Assembly: GCA_910578185.1 (NCBI GenBank)
Contig: CAJTPN010000004.1
Location: 71,483 to 135,482 of the forward strand
Length of the DNA stretch: 64,000 nucleotides
Direction: 5' to 3'
Source of the DNA: an uncultured Acetatifactor sp.
GTDB taxonomy: Bacteria > Bacillota > Clostridia > Lachnospirales > Lachnospiraceae
Shown here: one piece after another, positions 26,177-35,336 of the stretch
Position numbering within the stretch: the first letter of the stretch is position 1
Layout: each line of letters starts with the position of its first letter
The notes under the pieces: generated by a model
Database searches by the model: none
Seen by the model: only the letters and a program-made list of their open reading frames with translations
Told to the model about the DNA's origin: nothing
Translations under genes and position numbers: made by a program

Positions 26177-28069
26177 TTACAAAATTCTGACATTAATTCC
26201 TCTGATTTTTCCGGATTTTCCCGTCAGCCGATACGATACCATTTTCCCTTCATAAGAAATATTCATATCCGGGTTATCCAGTTCGTTAAAATATACATTT
26301 TCTGGCTTGTGTGCAATAAACCCAAACAGATTGCCTTGCTTATCTGTGGTAACGGTCATGACCCTTCCAGTATATACATCGGAATTCGCTTCCGCAACAA
26401 TGCTCCCCCGCAACTTCTTTAACATGAAATCCTTAAATTCTGGATTATCCTTTATAGCATATCTGTAATCTGAACCCTTTGCAGCAACCCATTCACCCAT
26501 TATTTGTCGAAATCTGCTGGCTGCCCGCAAAACCACCGTCCTATATTCTGTACTGCTCAAAGCTTTCAACAGCTTTTTGCAGTACTCTTCTATCCTATTC
26601 TTATCGTTTATATCTGGTGAAGGACCCATACTCAATTCCTGAATCAGAAACAACAGATGCATCTTGTATGGTTTCATATCATTAAGGCTGCGATCTTGTT
26701 TCATAATGTACTCTAAATTTGACGCCAAAAGCGCCGCCACATAATATGGATAATAAGATTGTCCCTCTACGAAAAGCTTATCTTTATAATCACTGATGAG
26801 TTTTGATTCGTGCCGATGCGAGGTCTCAACATGGTTCATGTACATCGCCACCATACTTTGAATCAGCACCCTAAAACTGACTTTCTGATACGGTTTTATC
26901 GTATTATCTCTCGCATACTGCTTGGAACGTCTCTCATAATATACCTTACAAAAGTTCTCCATCTGCATAATATTAAAAAAATCCTCCAGCTCCTTATGGT
27001 ACCGTCGGATGGTTTCAAAAGCCTCTTCATAGACAATATTCTGCCTATTCGTGCCCTTGACGATTCCCTGGGTCACTTCCGGTTTGGTAGCTTCAATAAC
27101 CTTTACAATCACCTGAACCTGAGACAAGTCTTTTCCCTTTCTCTTAACCCTATAGAGTGAATTGCATGTTTGACAGCCGTTTACAACTTGGGGATTTTTT
27201 ATGATTAACTCCCTGTTCTTTGACTCAAGCTTATCACATACAATCGTAATCCCATTATTAAACAGGACAAAATTTACAGGATTGTCCGATAAAGTCGCTT
27301 CCATCTCCTGATTTACATCCGTATCTCCTTGATAATCCCTGACATTGTCATCAAATATGTTGGTCCGAATCAATCCATCTTCGTTTGTTAAAATGCTGAC
27401 CAGACTGTCTGCGCCGCAAAGCACGACATACACCTGCCCCGCATCCTTTAATTTCCCAAATTCAATAGAATCCTGATACTTAAGAGTCGTCGGATACTCG
27501 TTCCTGTTCGCTTTGGCAATCGCATATAGCTTCTCTTCATTAATCTGCTGAATACTTATGGTATACTCTTTGTCTTTTATTCTTTGAGCCTCTGCTTTTT
27601 CCTCTGCCACAAAAATGATATTAATGTTAGGAAGCCCCTCCCATCTGGCAACAATTTTCTGTGTCTGAAAATAGCGTATTATCTCCGAAAAATTATATCT
27701 ATCATTTCTTTTATGATAAACTTCTCTTATGAGCTCATCAGCGGAAAGATTCTCCTTAAAAGCTAAAATATATACCTCAAACTTGCCCTGGCTGTCCTTC
27801 TGCAGAATATCATCAATATCTGTCCTTGTAGAAAGCAGCTGCCCATTCATTGTTATGGCAATGCCAATTAGGCCCATCTCTTCAGGCACCTCATCGCATA
27901 TTTGATTTAACAGATCAAAATCCCTGTCCAATCTGTCCGGTTGGATTTGCGAAAAATAGATATAATCGATATACCTTCTCTCAATATCTATACTGTTATC
28001 GCACTCTAGCTCATTCTGTTTACTATAAATATCAAGCCATGCTTTCAATATCGGATTTCCAAACACAGC
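26177..28069 (-). CDS. AIPR-family abortive-infection protein with cold-shock-like tail
   Basis: A ~630-residue protein. The family core is near residues 260-310: FVLFNNGITIVCDKLESKN followed by IKNPQVVNGCQTCNSLYRV, the NNG and NGCQT signature of AIPR (abortive infection phage resistance) proteins. The last ~65 residues (YTGRVMTVTTDKQGNLFGFI, NVYFNELDNPDM, YEGKMVSYRLTGKSGKI) look like a cold-shock/OB-fold nucleic-acid-binding domain, an addition I do not know from typical AIPR proteins. The GTG at 28069 (MFGNPILKAWL) has GGGAGG six bases upstream; a GTG four codons earlier does not. It is the last gene of a three-gene operon with an ATPase and a putative nuclease. Confidence 0.85.
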   Translation of the reverse strand, partial: AVFGNPILKAWLDIYSKQNELECDNSIDIERRYIDYIYFSQIQPDRLDRDFDLLNQICDEVPEEMGLIGIAITMNGQLLSTRTDIDDILQKDSQGKFEVYILAFKENLSADELIREVYHKRNDRYNFSEIIRYFQTQKIVARWEGLPNINIIFVAEEKAEAQRIKDKEYTISIQQINEEKLYAIAKANRNEYPTTLKYQDSIEFGKLKDAGQVYVVLCGADSLVSILTNEDGLIRTNIFDDNVRDYQGDTDVNQEMEATLSDNPVNFVLFNNGITIVCDKLESKNRELIIKNPQVVNGCQTCNSLYRVKRKGKDLSQVQVIVKVIEATKPEVTQGIVKGTNRQNIVYEEAFETIRRYHKELEDFFNIMQMENFCKVYYERRSKQYARDNTIKPYQKVSFRVLIQSMVAMYMNHVETSHRHESKLISDYKDKLFVEGQSYYPYYVAALLASNLEYIMKQDRSLNDMKPYKMHLLFLIQELSMGPSPDINDKNRIEEYCKKLLKALSSTEYRTVVLRAASRFRQIMGEWVAAKGSDYRYAIKDNPEFKDFMLKKLRGSIVAEANSDVYTGRVMTVTTDKQGNLFGFIAHKPENVYFNELDNPDMNISYEGKMVSYRLTGKSGKIRGINVRIL

Positions 28070-28087
28070 AATCCCTCCCACTGTCCG

Positions 28088-28804
28088 TTAAAATTTTATG
28101 TCCATTTCAGCCGTATATGTAATTTTGTCAGCTGTGGTCATATGTACATAATGGATATCATAGGATTTCTCTCCGCCTGACACCTCTTCATCAATAAAAA
28201 TCCCATCTATAATATACTGAATGGCTTTAACCTTCTGTCTATATTCATCCAGATTTGCCCGGCTCTTCCTAGCTGTAAGTAAACCTCCCCTGTTTGCTTG
28301 ATTGATTTTTTCCATGTAACCATTCTTTTCTTTTTGAAGCATATCTTTGCTCCAATATCTAGTTATTACCCCCAATGAGCTTTCTATGCTATATCCGTCT
28401 AAGCCGTTTAGATACTGCTCTTCAATATGCTCTATCCCACTATGCCACTGGCTACAAAGCTTCAACACCGTTTTTGTGTTAATAACCGTGTCTTTCAAGT
28501 CATAAATATACCATTTTACTTTTCTTTCGGCACTGCTTTCCATAATAGCGGTGATGTCTGGCTTTTTTGTCCCTTCCTTCGGCATTCCAACGGGTATATA
28601 TTCCTTGCTGAAATAAGCCCTGTCGCCATCTCTTACCATATAATGTAGGATAGTCCTATCTAATGTATTGGTGTTAGCCTGTTCCTCTTCCACTGTAATA
28701 TCCATAGAACAATTGAAGCAATACATCACCCTATTATCATAACCTTTTCCCTGTCTCAGCTTCTGTGCTTTCATCTGACTATCCCATAATACAGTTTGAT
28801 TCAT
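28088..28804 (-). CDS. Putative PD-(D/E)XK-like partner protein of the AIPR operon
   Basis: A 238-residue soluble protein not clearly in a named family. The segment KKPDITAIMESS followed 17 residues later by KWYIYDLKDTV has the arrangement of PD...(D/E)xK nuclease motifs, with hydrophobic strand residues around them. A CFNC pair lies near residue 30. The C-terminal half is helical and charged (LQKEKNGYMEKINQANRGG). The ATG at 28804 overlaps the ATPase gene by 26 bp; an alternative ATG at 28777 follows the ATPase stop at once. The gene lies 18 bp before the AIPR gene. Nuclease function is inference from a short motif only. Confidence 0.6.
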   Translation of the reverse strand: MNQTVLWDSQMKAQKLRQGKGYDNRVMYCFNCSMDITVEEEQANTNTLDRTILHYMVRDGDRAYFSKEYIPVGMPKEGTKKPDITAIMESSAERKVKWYIYDLKDTVINTKTVLKLCSQWHSGIEHIEEQYLNGLDGYSIESSLGVITRYWSKDMLQKEKNGYMEKINQANRGGLLTARKSRANLDEYRQKVKAIQYIIDGIFIDEEVSGGEKSYDIHYVHMTTADKITYTAEMDIKF

Positions 28805-30023
28805 CGTACAGCATATCGATATTCTCGTTAAATCTCCCAAAGTCATAACCTATCTTTGGAAAATCAAAAAATTCTAATTCCTCGACAACCACACTGCCCT
28901 TTTCATTTTTTTTGAATTCATATATATTTACTGTTTTGTCCGGCTGAAGCATATCCCACATACTCCAATTCAACTTTTCCAGTATGTCATTTTTGCGGAT
29001 TACATTTTTCATTCTCGACACTAATATTAAATTATTAATTCTTCCCGCCAAAGTATCACTATGAGTAGAAATAATAATCTTGTTACCAAGATTACAAAAC
29101 CTCATCAACGCCTTTGCCATACTTCCTTGTTTAATGGGATGTATGCTATTTTCCACCTCATCATAATACAAATATCCATAGCTACCTTCCGATTTCAACA
29201 CACTGCTGAAAGATGATAACTCATGAATCATGGACGATGCCCTATTCAGAGGAACGTAACAATTGCCTTCCCGATACATAAACACATCGTTGCGAAATTC
29301 AATCTTTCCGTCCAACAGCTCTCTGTCCACAAATTCTATCAACTCCTCCTCATTTTCGCCAAATTGCGTTTTAGGCAAATAGGTCTGCAGAAATTTCAGA
29401 TAATCATAAATCGGCAAAGCCAATCCCGACTTTCCCTGCCTGTTTACAAAGAAATTCCTATAAAGCATCTGCAAGCCAGCCCGTGCCGCTGGAAGGAACA
29501 GCTGCCTTTTTCCCACAGGCAGTCCCAACATGTCCAGCAAAGCATATTTAGCAAGCCGCAATTTCATCTCGTCCACCGTTCCTGCCACATTACATACAAT
29601 ATTTTTCCTGTTGCCGTCGGCATCTTCTTTCTCCAAATATGCTGTTTCCGCAATGGTACCGACATAAAACTCTTTCTCTGTCATCTCGAAATGTACTGCT
29701 ATTTCCTCCACAGGAATTTCTATGGAAAAGCATTCCAGAAGAAAACTTCTTCTATTGTTTTTCAGATAGTTGTCAATAATGCTTTCTATTTCAGCAAACC
29801 ACTCGCTTGAAAACTTGATATAGGTTATATCCTCCATCTCTGTGATTTTAGCGCAACCAATTTCCACATTCCAATCGGATATCATATTTATAATCCCATA
29901 CATGAGCTCCATCATCAAAGTTTTCCCACTGTTATTATCACCTAAGAACATCACGAAATCACCTGTTTTCACCGAAGCGTTTTCTATTTTTGCAAATTTT
30001 CTGACATCTACTCTTATACTCAA
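28779..30023 (-). CDS. AAA/OLD-like ATPase of the AIPR operon
   Basis: A 414-residue ABC-type AAA ATPase. Walker A is FLGDNNSGKT at residue ~28, Walker B is YLYYDEVENSIHPI near 285, and the post-Walker strand is KIIISTHSDTLAGRI, as in AAA_15/AAA_21 proteins (OLD, RloA, PtuA, Abi ATPases). No TOPRIM domain follows, so the effector must be another subunit. The start is a TTG at 30023 with AGAGG six bases upstream, which gives MSIRVDVRKFAKIENASV. First gene of the operon with the putative nuclease and AIPR gene. Its promoter is expected in 30030-30100. Confidence 0.85.
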   Translation of the reverse strand: MSIRVDVRKFAKIENASVKTGDFVMFLGDNNSGKTLMMELMYGIINMISDWNVEIGCAKITEMEDITYIKFSSEWFAEIESIIDNYLKNNRRSFLLECFSIEIPVEEIAVHFEMTEKEFYVGTIAETAYLEKEDADGNRKNIVCNVAGTVDEMKLRLAKYALLDMLGLPVGKRQLFLPAARAGLQMLYRNFFVNRQGKSGLALPIYDYLKFLQTYLPKTQFGENEEELIEFVDRELLDGKIEFRNDVFMYREGNCYVPLNRASSMIHELSSFSSVLKSEGSYGYLYYDEVENSIHPIKQGSMAKALMRFCNLGNKIIISTHSDTLAGRINNLILVSRMKNVIRKNDILEKLNWSMWDMLQPDKTVNIYEFKKNEKGSVVVEELEFFDFPKIGYDFGRFNENIDMLYDESNCIMG

Positions 30024-30427
30024 AATAACCTCTTTTCATTCAATCCAGATAATACGTTAAACGTTCTCTTGTCCAAATGCACTACATAAATTGGAGTCTA
30101 TAATCTTGTGTATTAAATTCATTGTACCTCTAATAACCACTATTGTCAAATTTTACAGACATTTTAGATAGTGTGACTTTATCTGTGGATTCGGAACACG
30201 CCCCCCGCGGACGAAGGATAAGGGACGATAACAGACAGAACGGTAGGATTGTCAACACCAAACCCGCTGCCCTGTTTTAGCTTTTCACCATACCGATCAA
30301 CTGGAAGTTGTAAGTGTTACATATCTTCAATCAGGAGAAAACCTCCATCTTTCTTGCCATTAAGAAATATAAACATTGTAGGTTAACCTCCACAGTTTAT
30401 ATAAAATGGCAACCAATTTGTATGTAG
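30024..30427. other. Intergenic stretch with unassigned remnants
   Basis: About 400 bp without an intact gene. On the minus strand a peptide IIIATYKLVAILYKLW near 30400 recalls the C-terminal helix of some transposases, and a frame with GKKDGGFLLIEDM and GSGFGVDNPTVLSV lies at 30200-30370, interrupted by a stop. Neither is enough to name. The promoter of the AIPR operon should lie at its left edge. Confidence 0.3.
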
Positions 30428-30932
30428 CTATAATAATAGCATATCATCAGATGTAACTTTACTATTTTGGAAAAAGGCAGGGATACTGCAAAATTTATCT
30501 ACATCTAATTGCTTAAATTCCGTGGTAACCATTTCTTCACATTCAGTTGTTTGAGGTATCCATATATTTTCACTATCTTGGACCAACACAAAAATTCTCT
30601 GTATGAATATATCCTGGGATTTTTCCATTAGGTTGAACAATAATCGCATTCTCGCCCTCATCAGGATAAATTATATCTAGGTCAAAAAACGGATCAGTCT
30701 TATCTTCTGGCTGTGTCATAAAAATATATGCTAAAGTCAAATCTTTCAATTCACTATTAAAGTCATTTAATCGTATCTGCCCTATAAACTTAGATGGACG
30801 ATTATCCCACGGAAGGCTAACCAGCCATTGGGGCGCAGCAATCCAATCTGGTGGTCCGCCAAATCTTGTTGTATATCGTTCACCACTACCTCTACTTTGG
30901 GAAATAAAAGTATCTATTTTATAAGTTCTCAT
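30428..30932 (-). pseudogene. DUF1963-family protein, frameshifted
   Basis: The ATG at 30932 (MRTYKIDTFISQSRGS, AAGGAAG upstream) opens a frame with TTRFGGPPDWIAAPQWLVSL, KFIGQIRLNDFN and YIFMTQPEDKTDPFFD, the conserved core of DUF1963 (YwqG-like). Around 30595 the frame shifts: HTENFCVGPR runs into a stop, while the continuation VLVQDSENIWIPQT and EFKQLDVDKF is in the next frame to 30428. The C-terminal part is also short. DUF1963 proteins are of unknown function. Confidence 0.75.
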
Positions 30933-31107
30933 TTTATTCACTTCCTTTACTTTGAGCAGACTATATCTAATAATCAACCACAACTACCGATTGTAATTTG
31001 ATGATTTTTGGAAATATTAGCTATTATATTTGTAACAAAAAATTTTCTTTCTTATACTCAAAGGTAAGTCAAAAAATTATACAATATTTGAATATCTGTT
31101 GATTGAT

Positions 31108-31392
31108 TTAAAATATATTTTCATTCTTGAGTTTTCCTGTTTTTCCATTAGGACATCCAAAATATGGCGGTTTTTCAACGAATGACATTCCACTTGTTCC
31201 TACAATTTTGTCTCCATCAACAGCCAGCCATGAGATAAAAGTGCCATCTGCCATATGCCGATTGTAATAATCCTTTAAGGCAGGCTTTAAATCCAAATCC
31301 TCTGTTGCTCCTTCTTCTCGTAATTGGCAGATTCTCATTTCTATAAAAATATCCAGTTCTTTTTCCGTTAATTTCTTGTATTGTATAACCAT
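31108..31392 (-). pseudogene. GNAT acetyltransferase, truncated after the first half
   Basis: The ATG at 31392 begins MVIQYKKLTEKELDIFIEMR, then WLAVDGDKIVGTSGMSFVEK, the first strands of a GNAT N-acetyltransferase. The frame stops after NGKTGKLKNENIF, before the acetyl-CoA-binding (R/Q)-x-x-G-x-G/A loop. No second half is found downstream, so the enzyme cannot bind acetyl-CoA. It lies 29 bp to the left of cassette B. Confidence 0.7.
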
Positions 31393-31529
31393 ACGTATTG
31401 TCTCCGTGTTTAATATTTTTACTCCCTTTTCGGAAAAGTGTTCCTACTGATTAAAATTTCAAATATAATGCATATATTTACATATAATTACTGAATTTAC
31501 ACTCACTTAACAATTCTTTACACCAGAAT

Positions 31530-31856
31530 TTATATCGTAGAAATCAAATCATCATCAAAGTATCGTTTACTTTTCTTTTTCCCATTGATACTAATGGTGT
31601 AAAAACAGCAATTACGATTGAAATGCCAGCGAATCCCTATTATCACGCCTGTCATATCGGGATGGTTGCAAGGCGAGACCTGTTCCCCATAAACAAACCG
31701 GGGAGGTGCCGGCAACTCCCGGATCCTTTTTATATCCAGCTCATAATTAGCTTTAGGCGATATAACTAAGGCTTTACTATTGTCTATCTTGTATTGAACA
31801 ACTGCCTGATACAGTCCATCTTCCATAGCTTTGCTGTCGAGCCATATACCCCACAT
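31530..31856 (-). CDS. Small hypothetical protein, cargo of cassette B
   Basis: A 108-residue soluble protein starting MWGIWLDSKAMEDGLYQAVV, with AAGGAGG nine bases before the ATG at 31856. A strand-rich C-terminal part (DMTGVIIGIRWHFNRNCCFY, SINGKKKSKRYFDDDL) resembles a small beta-barrel such as SH3-like domains, but no family is recognised. It shows no similarity to the cargo of cassette A although it has the same position, orientation and length. Confidence 0.75.
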   Translation of the reverse strand: MWGIWLDSKAMEDGLYQAVVQYKIDNSKALVISPKANYELDIKRIRELPAPPRFVYGEQVSPCNHPDMTGVIIGIRWHFNRNCCFYTISINGKKKSKRYFDDDLISTI

Positions 31857-31935
31857 AAAAGAAGCCTCCTTTTGCGCACAATTTTGATTTATATTCTCGA
31901 TTATTAAAATATTTGTCTGCTACTTACAATATATA

Positions 31936-31965
31936 TTTATAAGTACGTTTTACATGGGTACACAA
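31936..31965 (-). promoter_or_regulatory. Promoter built into the right end of cassette B
   Basis: Minus-strand TTGTGT (31965-31960) and TATAAA (31941-31936) with an 18-bp spacer, at the same distance from the element end as in cassette A. Confidence 0.55.
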
Positions 31966-32027
31966 TTCTGAAAAGGGAGTATTTTAAGGATATTCTTTCT
32001 AAATAAAACTTTCATTCTTAAATCTAA

Positions 32028-32534
32028 TTACACATATTCCTTTATAACGTCATCACTCCAAATATGAGCTTCTATATACCGTTCCGGTCCATATTTTCCA
32101 TCATTGTTCCAATCTTGCGGATACCCGTATTTCTCTATAATTCCTAAAATTTCATCATATGTATAAAGTTTTTTACGATATTCCTTACCATCATTTACTC
32201 TTGGGCTGAAAGTCGGGTGGGAATCTCCATATGTGAAAGAAATAGTACTTTTATCAAATTTATTAATATCAATTTTAATGAAAGCACTGTTTTCAAACCA
32301 AGAAGCCAGCCAAGGACTATGTTCAACCACCATGTAATGCGGCGATTGTCTTTGTATATTACCACCTTTTTTCATAAACTCCCATCTTAGGATATCTTCA
32401 TAATGATGTCTTAATTCTATATACCCGGTGGTTCTTTTGGCACATTGGGTATGGGGCTTTTTTGAAACAATATCCTTTAATATTTTTCTTGCTTCTTCTA
32501 TAGAAACATCTGATAAGTTTTGGAACGGTTTCAT
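32028..32534 (-). CDS. Hypothetical protein, possibly N-terminally truncated
   Basis: A 168-residue protein starting MKPFQNLSDVSIEEARKILK and containing YIELRHHYEDILRWEFMKKGG, SPHYMVVEHSPWLASWF and ISFTYGDSHPTFSP. The style recalls immunity proteins of contact-dependent toxins, but the family is not named here. The ATG at 32534 has no ribosome site. The frame stays open upstream for about 55 codons to near 32700 and reads sensibly (HHGYGKLFSTFHTGIW, IFLYHYYDAS), yet holds no ATG, GTG or TTG start. The real N-terminus was probably lost. Confidence 0.6.
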   Translation of the reverse strand: MKPFQNLSDVSIEEARKILKDIVSKKPHTQCAKRTTGYIELRHHYEDILRWEFMKKGGNIQRQSPHYMVVEHSPWLASWFENSAFIKIDINKFDKSTISFTYGDSHPTFSPRVNDGKEYRKKLYTYDEILGIIEKYGYPQDWNNDGKYGPERYIEAHIWSDDVIKEYV

Positions 32535-32715
32535 GGAAGCATCATAATAGTGGTATAAAAAAATTTTAATTTTCCTCCATATGCCAGTATGAAAAGTTGA
32601 GAATAACTTTCCATACCCATGATGAAAATATTGTCTATTGTCACATACTCTGCCCTTACAGTCGACGTACCCACTATCTACCGTTACAAAGCAAGGATGG
32701 ATATAGTCATGGGAA

Positions 32716-33429
32716 TTAATTAAACTTTTGATTCAATAATGGAACGTTGTCCAGCAAAAGTCGAATTTTGTTAAAATCTGAAGTATCTAGTTTTTCCAAT
32801 AGCTCATGGTATTCGTCCCAATATGTTTCACCATAATAACAGTAACCATATGCCAAATCAGAAAGACAATATATCTTATCAGAAGCATAAAAAACAGTAT
32901 CTATTTCCTGACATAAACCGTCTGTATTTGATGCAGCATTCATTATTACAGCTTCATAGTCTTCAAGCAGTGAAATATTTTCATTTTTGATGAGAAAGTC
33001 AATAGTTGCAGCTGCCATGTTATTATAGTAAAACCAAATAAGTGAACAGCCTGCCACATAAATCAGTATGAAAGCTGCCACATAAAATATGGCTTCCTTT
33101 CTAAACGCAATTTTGTTTTTTATACATAAAATTGCCCATACCGCCAAAATAAAAGCCAAAACTGCTGCTACAACACATAACTTTTTACCTCTAATATACA
33201 TATCAGAATAAAACATATAAGAGATGATAACTATAAAAAATATGCATAAATATTGCCAAAGCCTTTCGTCCGTTTTTCTTAAATAACATACAAATAGAAA
33301 TATGGCCAATAACATTGGTAGGATAGATAAAACAATAGCGTGTTGAAAAGCATATACAATATAATTCACCACCAACCCTATTATAATCGAGTAAGATAAA
33401 TTTAATATCCTGCTTCCAATTTTTTTCAT
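32716..33429 (-). CDS. Multi-spanning membrane protein of unknown function
   Basis: A 237-residue protein with five or six predicted membrane helices in the first ~145 residues (ILNLSYSIIIGLVVNYIVYA, IVLSILPMLLAIFLFVCYL, YLCIFFIVIISYMFY, LCVVAAVLAFILAVWAILCI, AIFYVAAFILIYVAGCSLIW) followed by an ~90-residue soluble tail. The ATG at 33429 has GGGAG eight bases upstream. It is directly upstream of the 168-residue gene; a toxin-immunity or membrane-stress role is possible but not shown. Confidence 0.65.
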   Translation of the reverse strand: MKKIGSRILNLSYSIIIGLVVNYIVYAFQHAIVLSILPMLLAIFLFVCYLRKTDERLWQYLCIFFIVIISYMFYSDMYIRGKKLCVVAAVLAFILAVWAILCIKNKIAFRKEAIFYVAAFILIYVAGCSLIWFYYNNMAAATIDFLIKNENISLLEDYEAVIMNAASNTDGLCQEIDTVFYASDKIYCLSDLAYGYCYYGETYWDEYHELLEKLDTSDFNKIRLLLDNVPLLNQKFN

Positions 33430-33442
33430 AGATATCATCTCC

Positions 33443-33737
33443 CTATAATGTCAAGTGAGAATCAATGTTGGTTCTCACCTTGCGGAAACCAAGTGATTCG
33501 TAAACGTGCTGCGTTCTTGTGTTTGTCAAGTTGGTATTGAGGACGATTTTAGAATAGCCGTTTCTGAACAGCCAGCCCATCAGCATATTCAAAACTTTTC
33601 TTCCAACACCACGGTTCTGACAAGGAAAAGCCTGCGTGTGCCATCACAGCACCATCATTCCACCAAGCGGCAAGCTGCTTTGCATCAGCAACCTTGGCTT
33701 GACGGATGGTTAAGTTTCCACATTGGATTTGGGTCAT
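33443..33737 (-). pseudogene. GNAT acetyltransferase with internal deletion and frameshift
   Basis: The start (MTQIQCGNLTIRQAKVADAK, LAAWWNDGAVMAHAG) is a GNAT N-terminus. The C-terminal third (LMGWLFRNGYSKIVLNTN, THVYESLGFRKVRTNIDSH) lies in another frame ending at 33443. The middle of the enzyme, including most of the acetyl-CoA-binding core, is missing. The start overlaps the stop of the methyltransferase gene, so the two were once one operon. Confidence 0.75.
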
Positions 33738-34534
33738 TTCTTTCCTCCTACGAACAGCAAATGATTTGTCATACCAAGCAGTTCCGGCTTTTCGCAGATG
33801 TAGAAGTGATAGCGAAGGTACTGTGCATAGTCCTCGTCGCTCATTTCATTGATTCTCGCCGCCAAAAGCTCGCTTGCACCGTCGGATGCTACCTCGTGCA
33901 ACACGTTTATGCCGCCATCTGCAAGAAGTTTTCTCGCAGCACCAACCGTATGGAACACAAACGGAAAGTCGTTGAGCTTGAATGTTTCCTTATCGTAATC
34001 ACCGTTGCTAAAATAATTAACATCGTATTCAAATTCCGTGAGGAAAACAAAGTCGTTGGAAATAAAGGCGAAGAAAATCTTACCGCCATCCTTGCAGACA
34101 CGCTTTGCCTCGCTAATACATTTCTGTTTGTCCGCAGCACTTTTCAAATGGTAAAGCGGGCCAAACAGAAGAACAATGTCAAAGCTCTTATCCGCATAGC
34201 GAGAGAGATCAAGGGCGTTGCCTTGAACGAGGTCAATCTTATCTTCGGGCGTAATTTTCTTTTTGAAAGAGGCAATATTGGCATCGGCAAGTTCAAGAGC
34301 CGATACCTCATAACCCTTACGGGCAAAGTAAAGGCTGTATTCGCCTGCACCTGCTCCAATATCGAGTATTTTGTCGCTCTCTTTCAAGTATTTTTCTATG
34401 TAGTGAACGGTAGTCAAAAATTCAACTCGTGCGGCTTTAGAATGATTGAGTCTGCTGTCCTCGTTGAATATGTCATAGGTTCTGTTCACACGTTCACTTT
34501 CGTTTTCTATTTTTGCAAGTTGTTCAAAGTTCAT
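33734..34534 (-). CDS. Class I SAM-dependent methyltransferase
   Basis: A 266-residue methyltransferase. Motif I is KILDIGAGAGEYSLYFARKG near residue 58, the acidic post-I is ALELADAN, and motif II is FDIVLLFGPLYHL followed by DGGKIFFAFIS. The substrate is not evident. The ATG at 34534 has AAGGAG six bases upstream. Neighbours are broken GNAT and Nudix genes, a setting typical of laterally acquired housekeeping or drug-modification genes; only this gene and the GNAT-nucleotidyltransferase remain intact in the group. Confidence 0.9.
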   Translation of the reverse strand: MNFEQLAKIENESERVNRTYDIFNEDSRLNHSKAARVEFLTTVHYIEKYLKESDKILDIGAGAGEYSLYFARKGYEVSALELADANIASFKKKITPEDKIDLVQGNALDLSRYADKSFDIVLLFGPLYHLKSAADKQKCISEAKRVCKDGGKIFFAFISNDFVFLTEFEYDVNYFSNGDYDKETFKLNDFPFVFHTVGAARKLLADGGINVLHEVASDGASELLAARINEMSDEDYAQYLRYHFYICEKPELLGMTNHLLFVGGKK

Positions 34535-34644
34535 AGCTTACTCCTTGTACACGCTCTCATCGGGTAGATTCATAATGTGCTCCTTGGCTTGAGGAGGATA
34601 AATACTCATATTGAGTACGTTTTCAAGCGATATCCAGCACATAT

Positions 34645-34834
34645 TCAGCCTAATTCGCTTGTTGCCCAAATCGTCAAGTGCCTAAGTAATCTTTTGATCT
34701 TTATATCAGCACCGATTTCTTCCTTAAACTCCCGCACAAGGGGTTCATCGGTCGTTTCTCCAAAGGCAGCATGACCGCCAATAAAGGCATATCCATCATC
34801 GCCCTCTGCATTTTGCATAAGTACCTTTCCGTCT
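34645..34834 (-). pseudogene. Nudix hydrolase fragment
   Basis: The minus strand encodes GYAFIGGHAAFGETTDEPLV and REFKEEIGADIKIKRLLR, an intact Nudix box (Gx5Ex7REx2EEx2G style), but it starts without a start codon right after the end of the next gene and stops about 20 residues past the box. Both ends of the enzyme are missing. Confidence 0.75.
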
Positions 34835-34836
34835 AT

Positions 34837-35336
34837 TTACCACTTTCTCAAAATGTGCCAAACATCAGAACCGATAAATCCGCACTTGCGATACAACACC
34901 TCAGGATTTGAAGGGTTATTACATTGACCGGATACAGTAGCGAACTTAGCGTTATCTTTCATTCGCCATAACAACTCTGAAACGACATATTTACCCAATC
35001 CATATCCACGATGTTGTTCCGATACTTGAATCCACTCTAAAACACCCTCACCAATCTCTCTGTCAAGTTCGGCAATTCCTGTTGCAACTATTTCATTGGT
35101 TTGATTATCCTTAATTGCCAACCATAAAGCGGAATCATACACAGGGCGAGCTGTGTAGTCTTGCAGGTCGGCTTCTGTTATTCCGATCTTGCTATAGCAG
35201 CTATTGATGTGCTCCGCAAAGTCCTTCAAAGTGGCTTTGTAAAGCGAATATCCCTGCGGAAGAGCTTGAACAGACAGGTCTTGCAGATTATGGATTAGGC
35301 GGAAATAAGGCTCGTCAATGTAATGCTGCTGTTGAT
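34837..35336 (-). pseudogene. GNAT acetyltransferase domain fused to AlkZ debris
   Basis: The frame encodes a GNAT domain from about YIDEPYFRLIHNLQDLS to SDVWHILRKW, with the acetyl-CoA loop as SEQHRGYGLGKYVVSELLW. Its catalytic core looks complete, but its N-terminus continues into out-of-frame sequence of an AlkZ-like gene instead of a proper start. An ATG at 35382 could still start translation. Call it a probable pseudogene; an active chimeric protein is not excluded. Confidence 0.6.

Larger units (their letters stand above)
31422..31979 (-). mobile_element. TIR cassette B: 558-bp non-autonomous element carrying one small gene
   Basis: The left end reads CTCCCTTTTCGGAAAAGTGT (31422 on); the right end, inward on the minus strand, reads CTCCCTTTTCAGAATTGTGT (31979 back). 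Flanks are TATTTTTA (31414-31421) and TATTTTAA (31980-31987), an 8-bp target duplication with one mismatch, like the TATTTTTT around cassette A. About 60-70 bp at each end are alignable with cassette A, including a subterminal AATATATATTTATAA-type stretch and the built-in promoter. The cargo gene is different and there is no transposase. Confidence 0.8.

Noticed and set aside
33450..33480. Hairpin GTGAGAA...TTCTCAC as a terminator
   Set aside because: It lies within the coding remnant of a GNAT gene, has a short stem and no T-tract.
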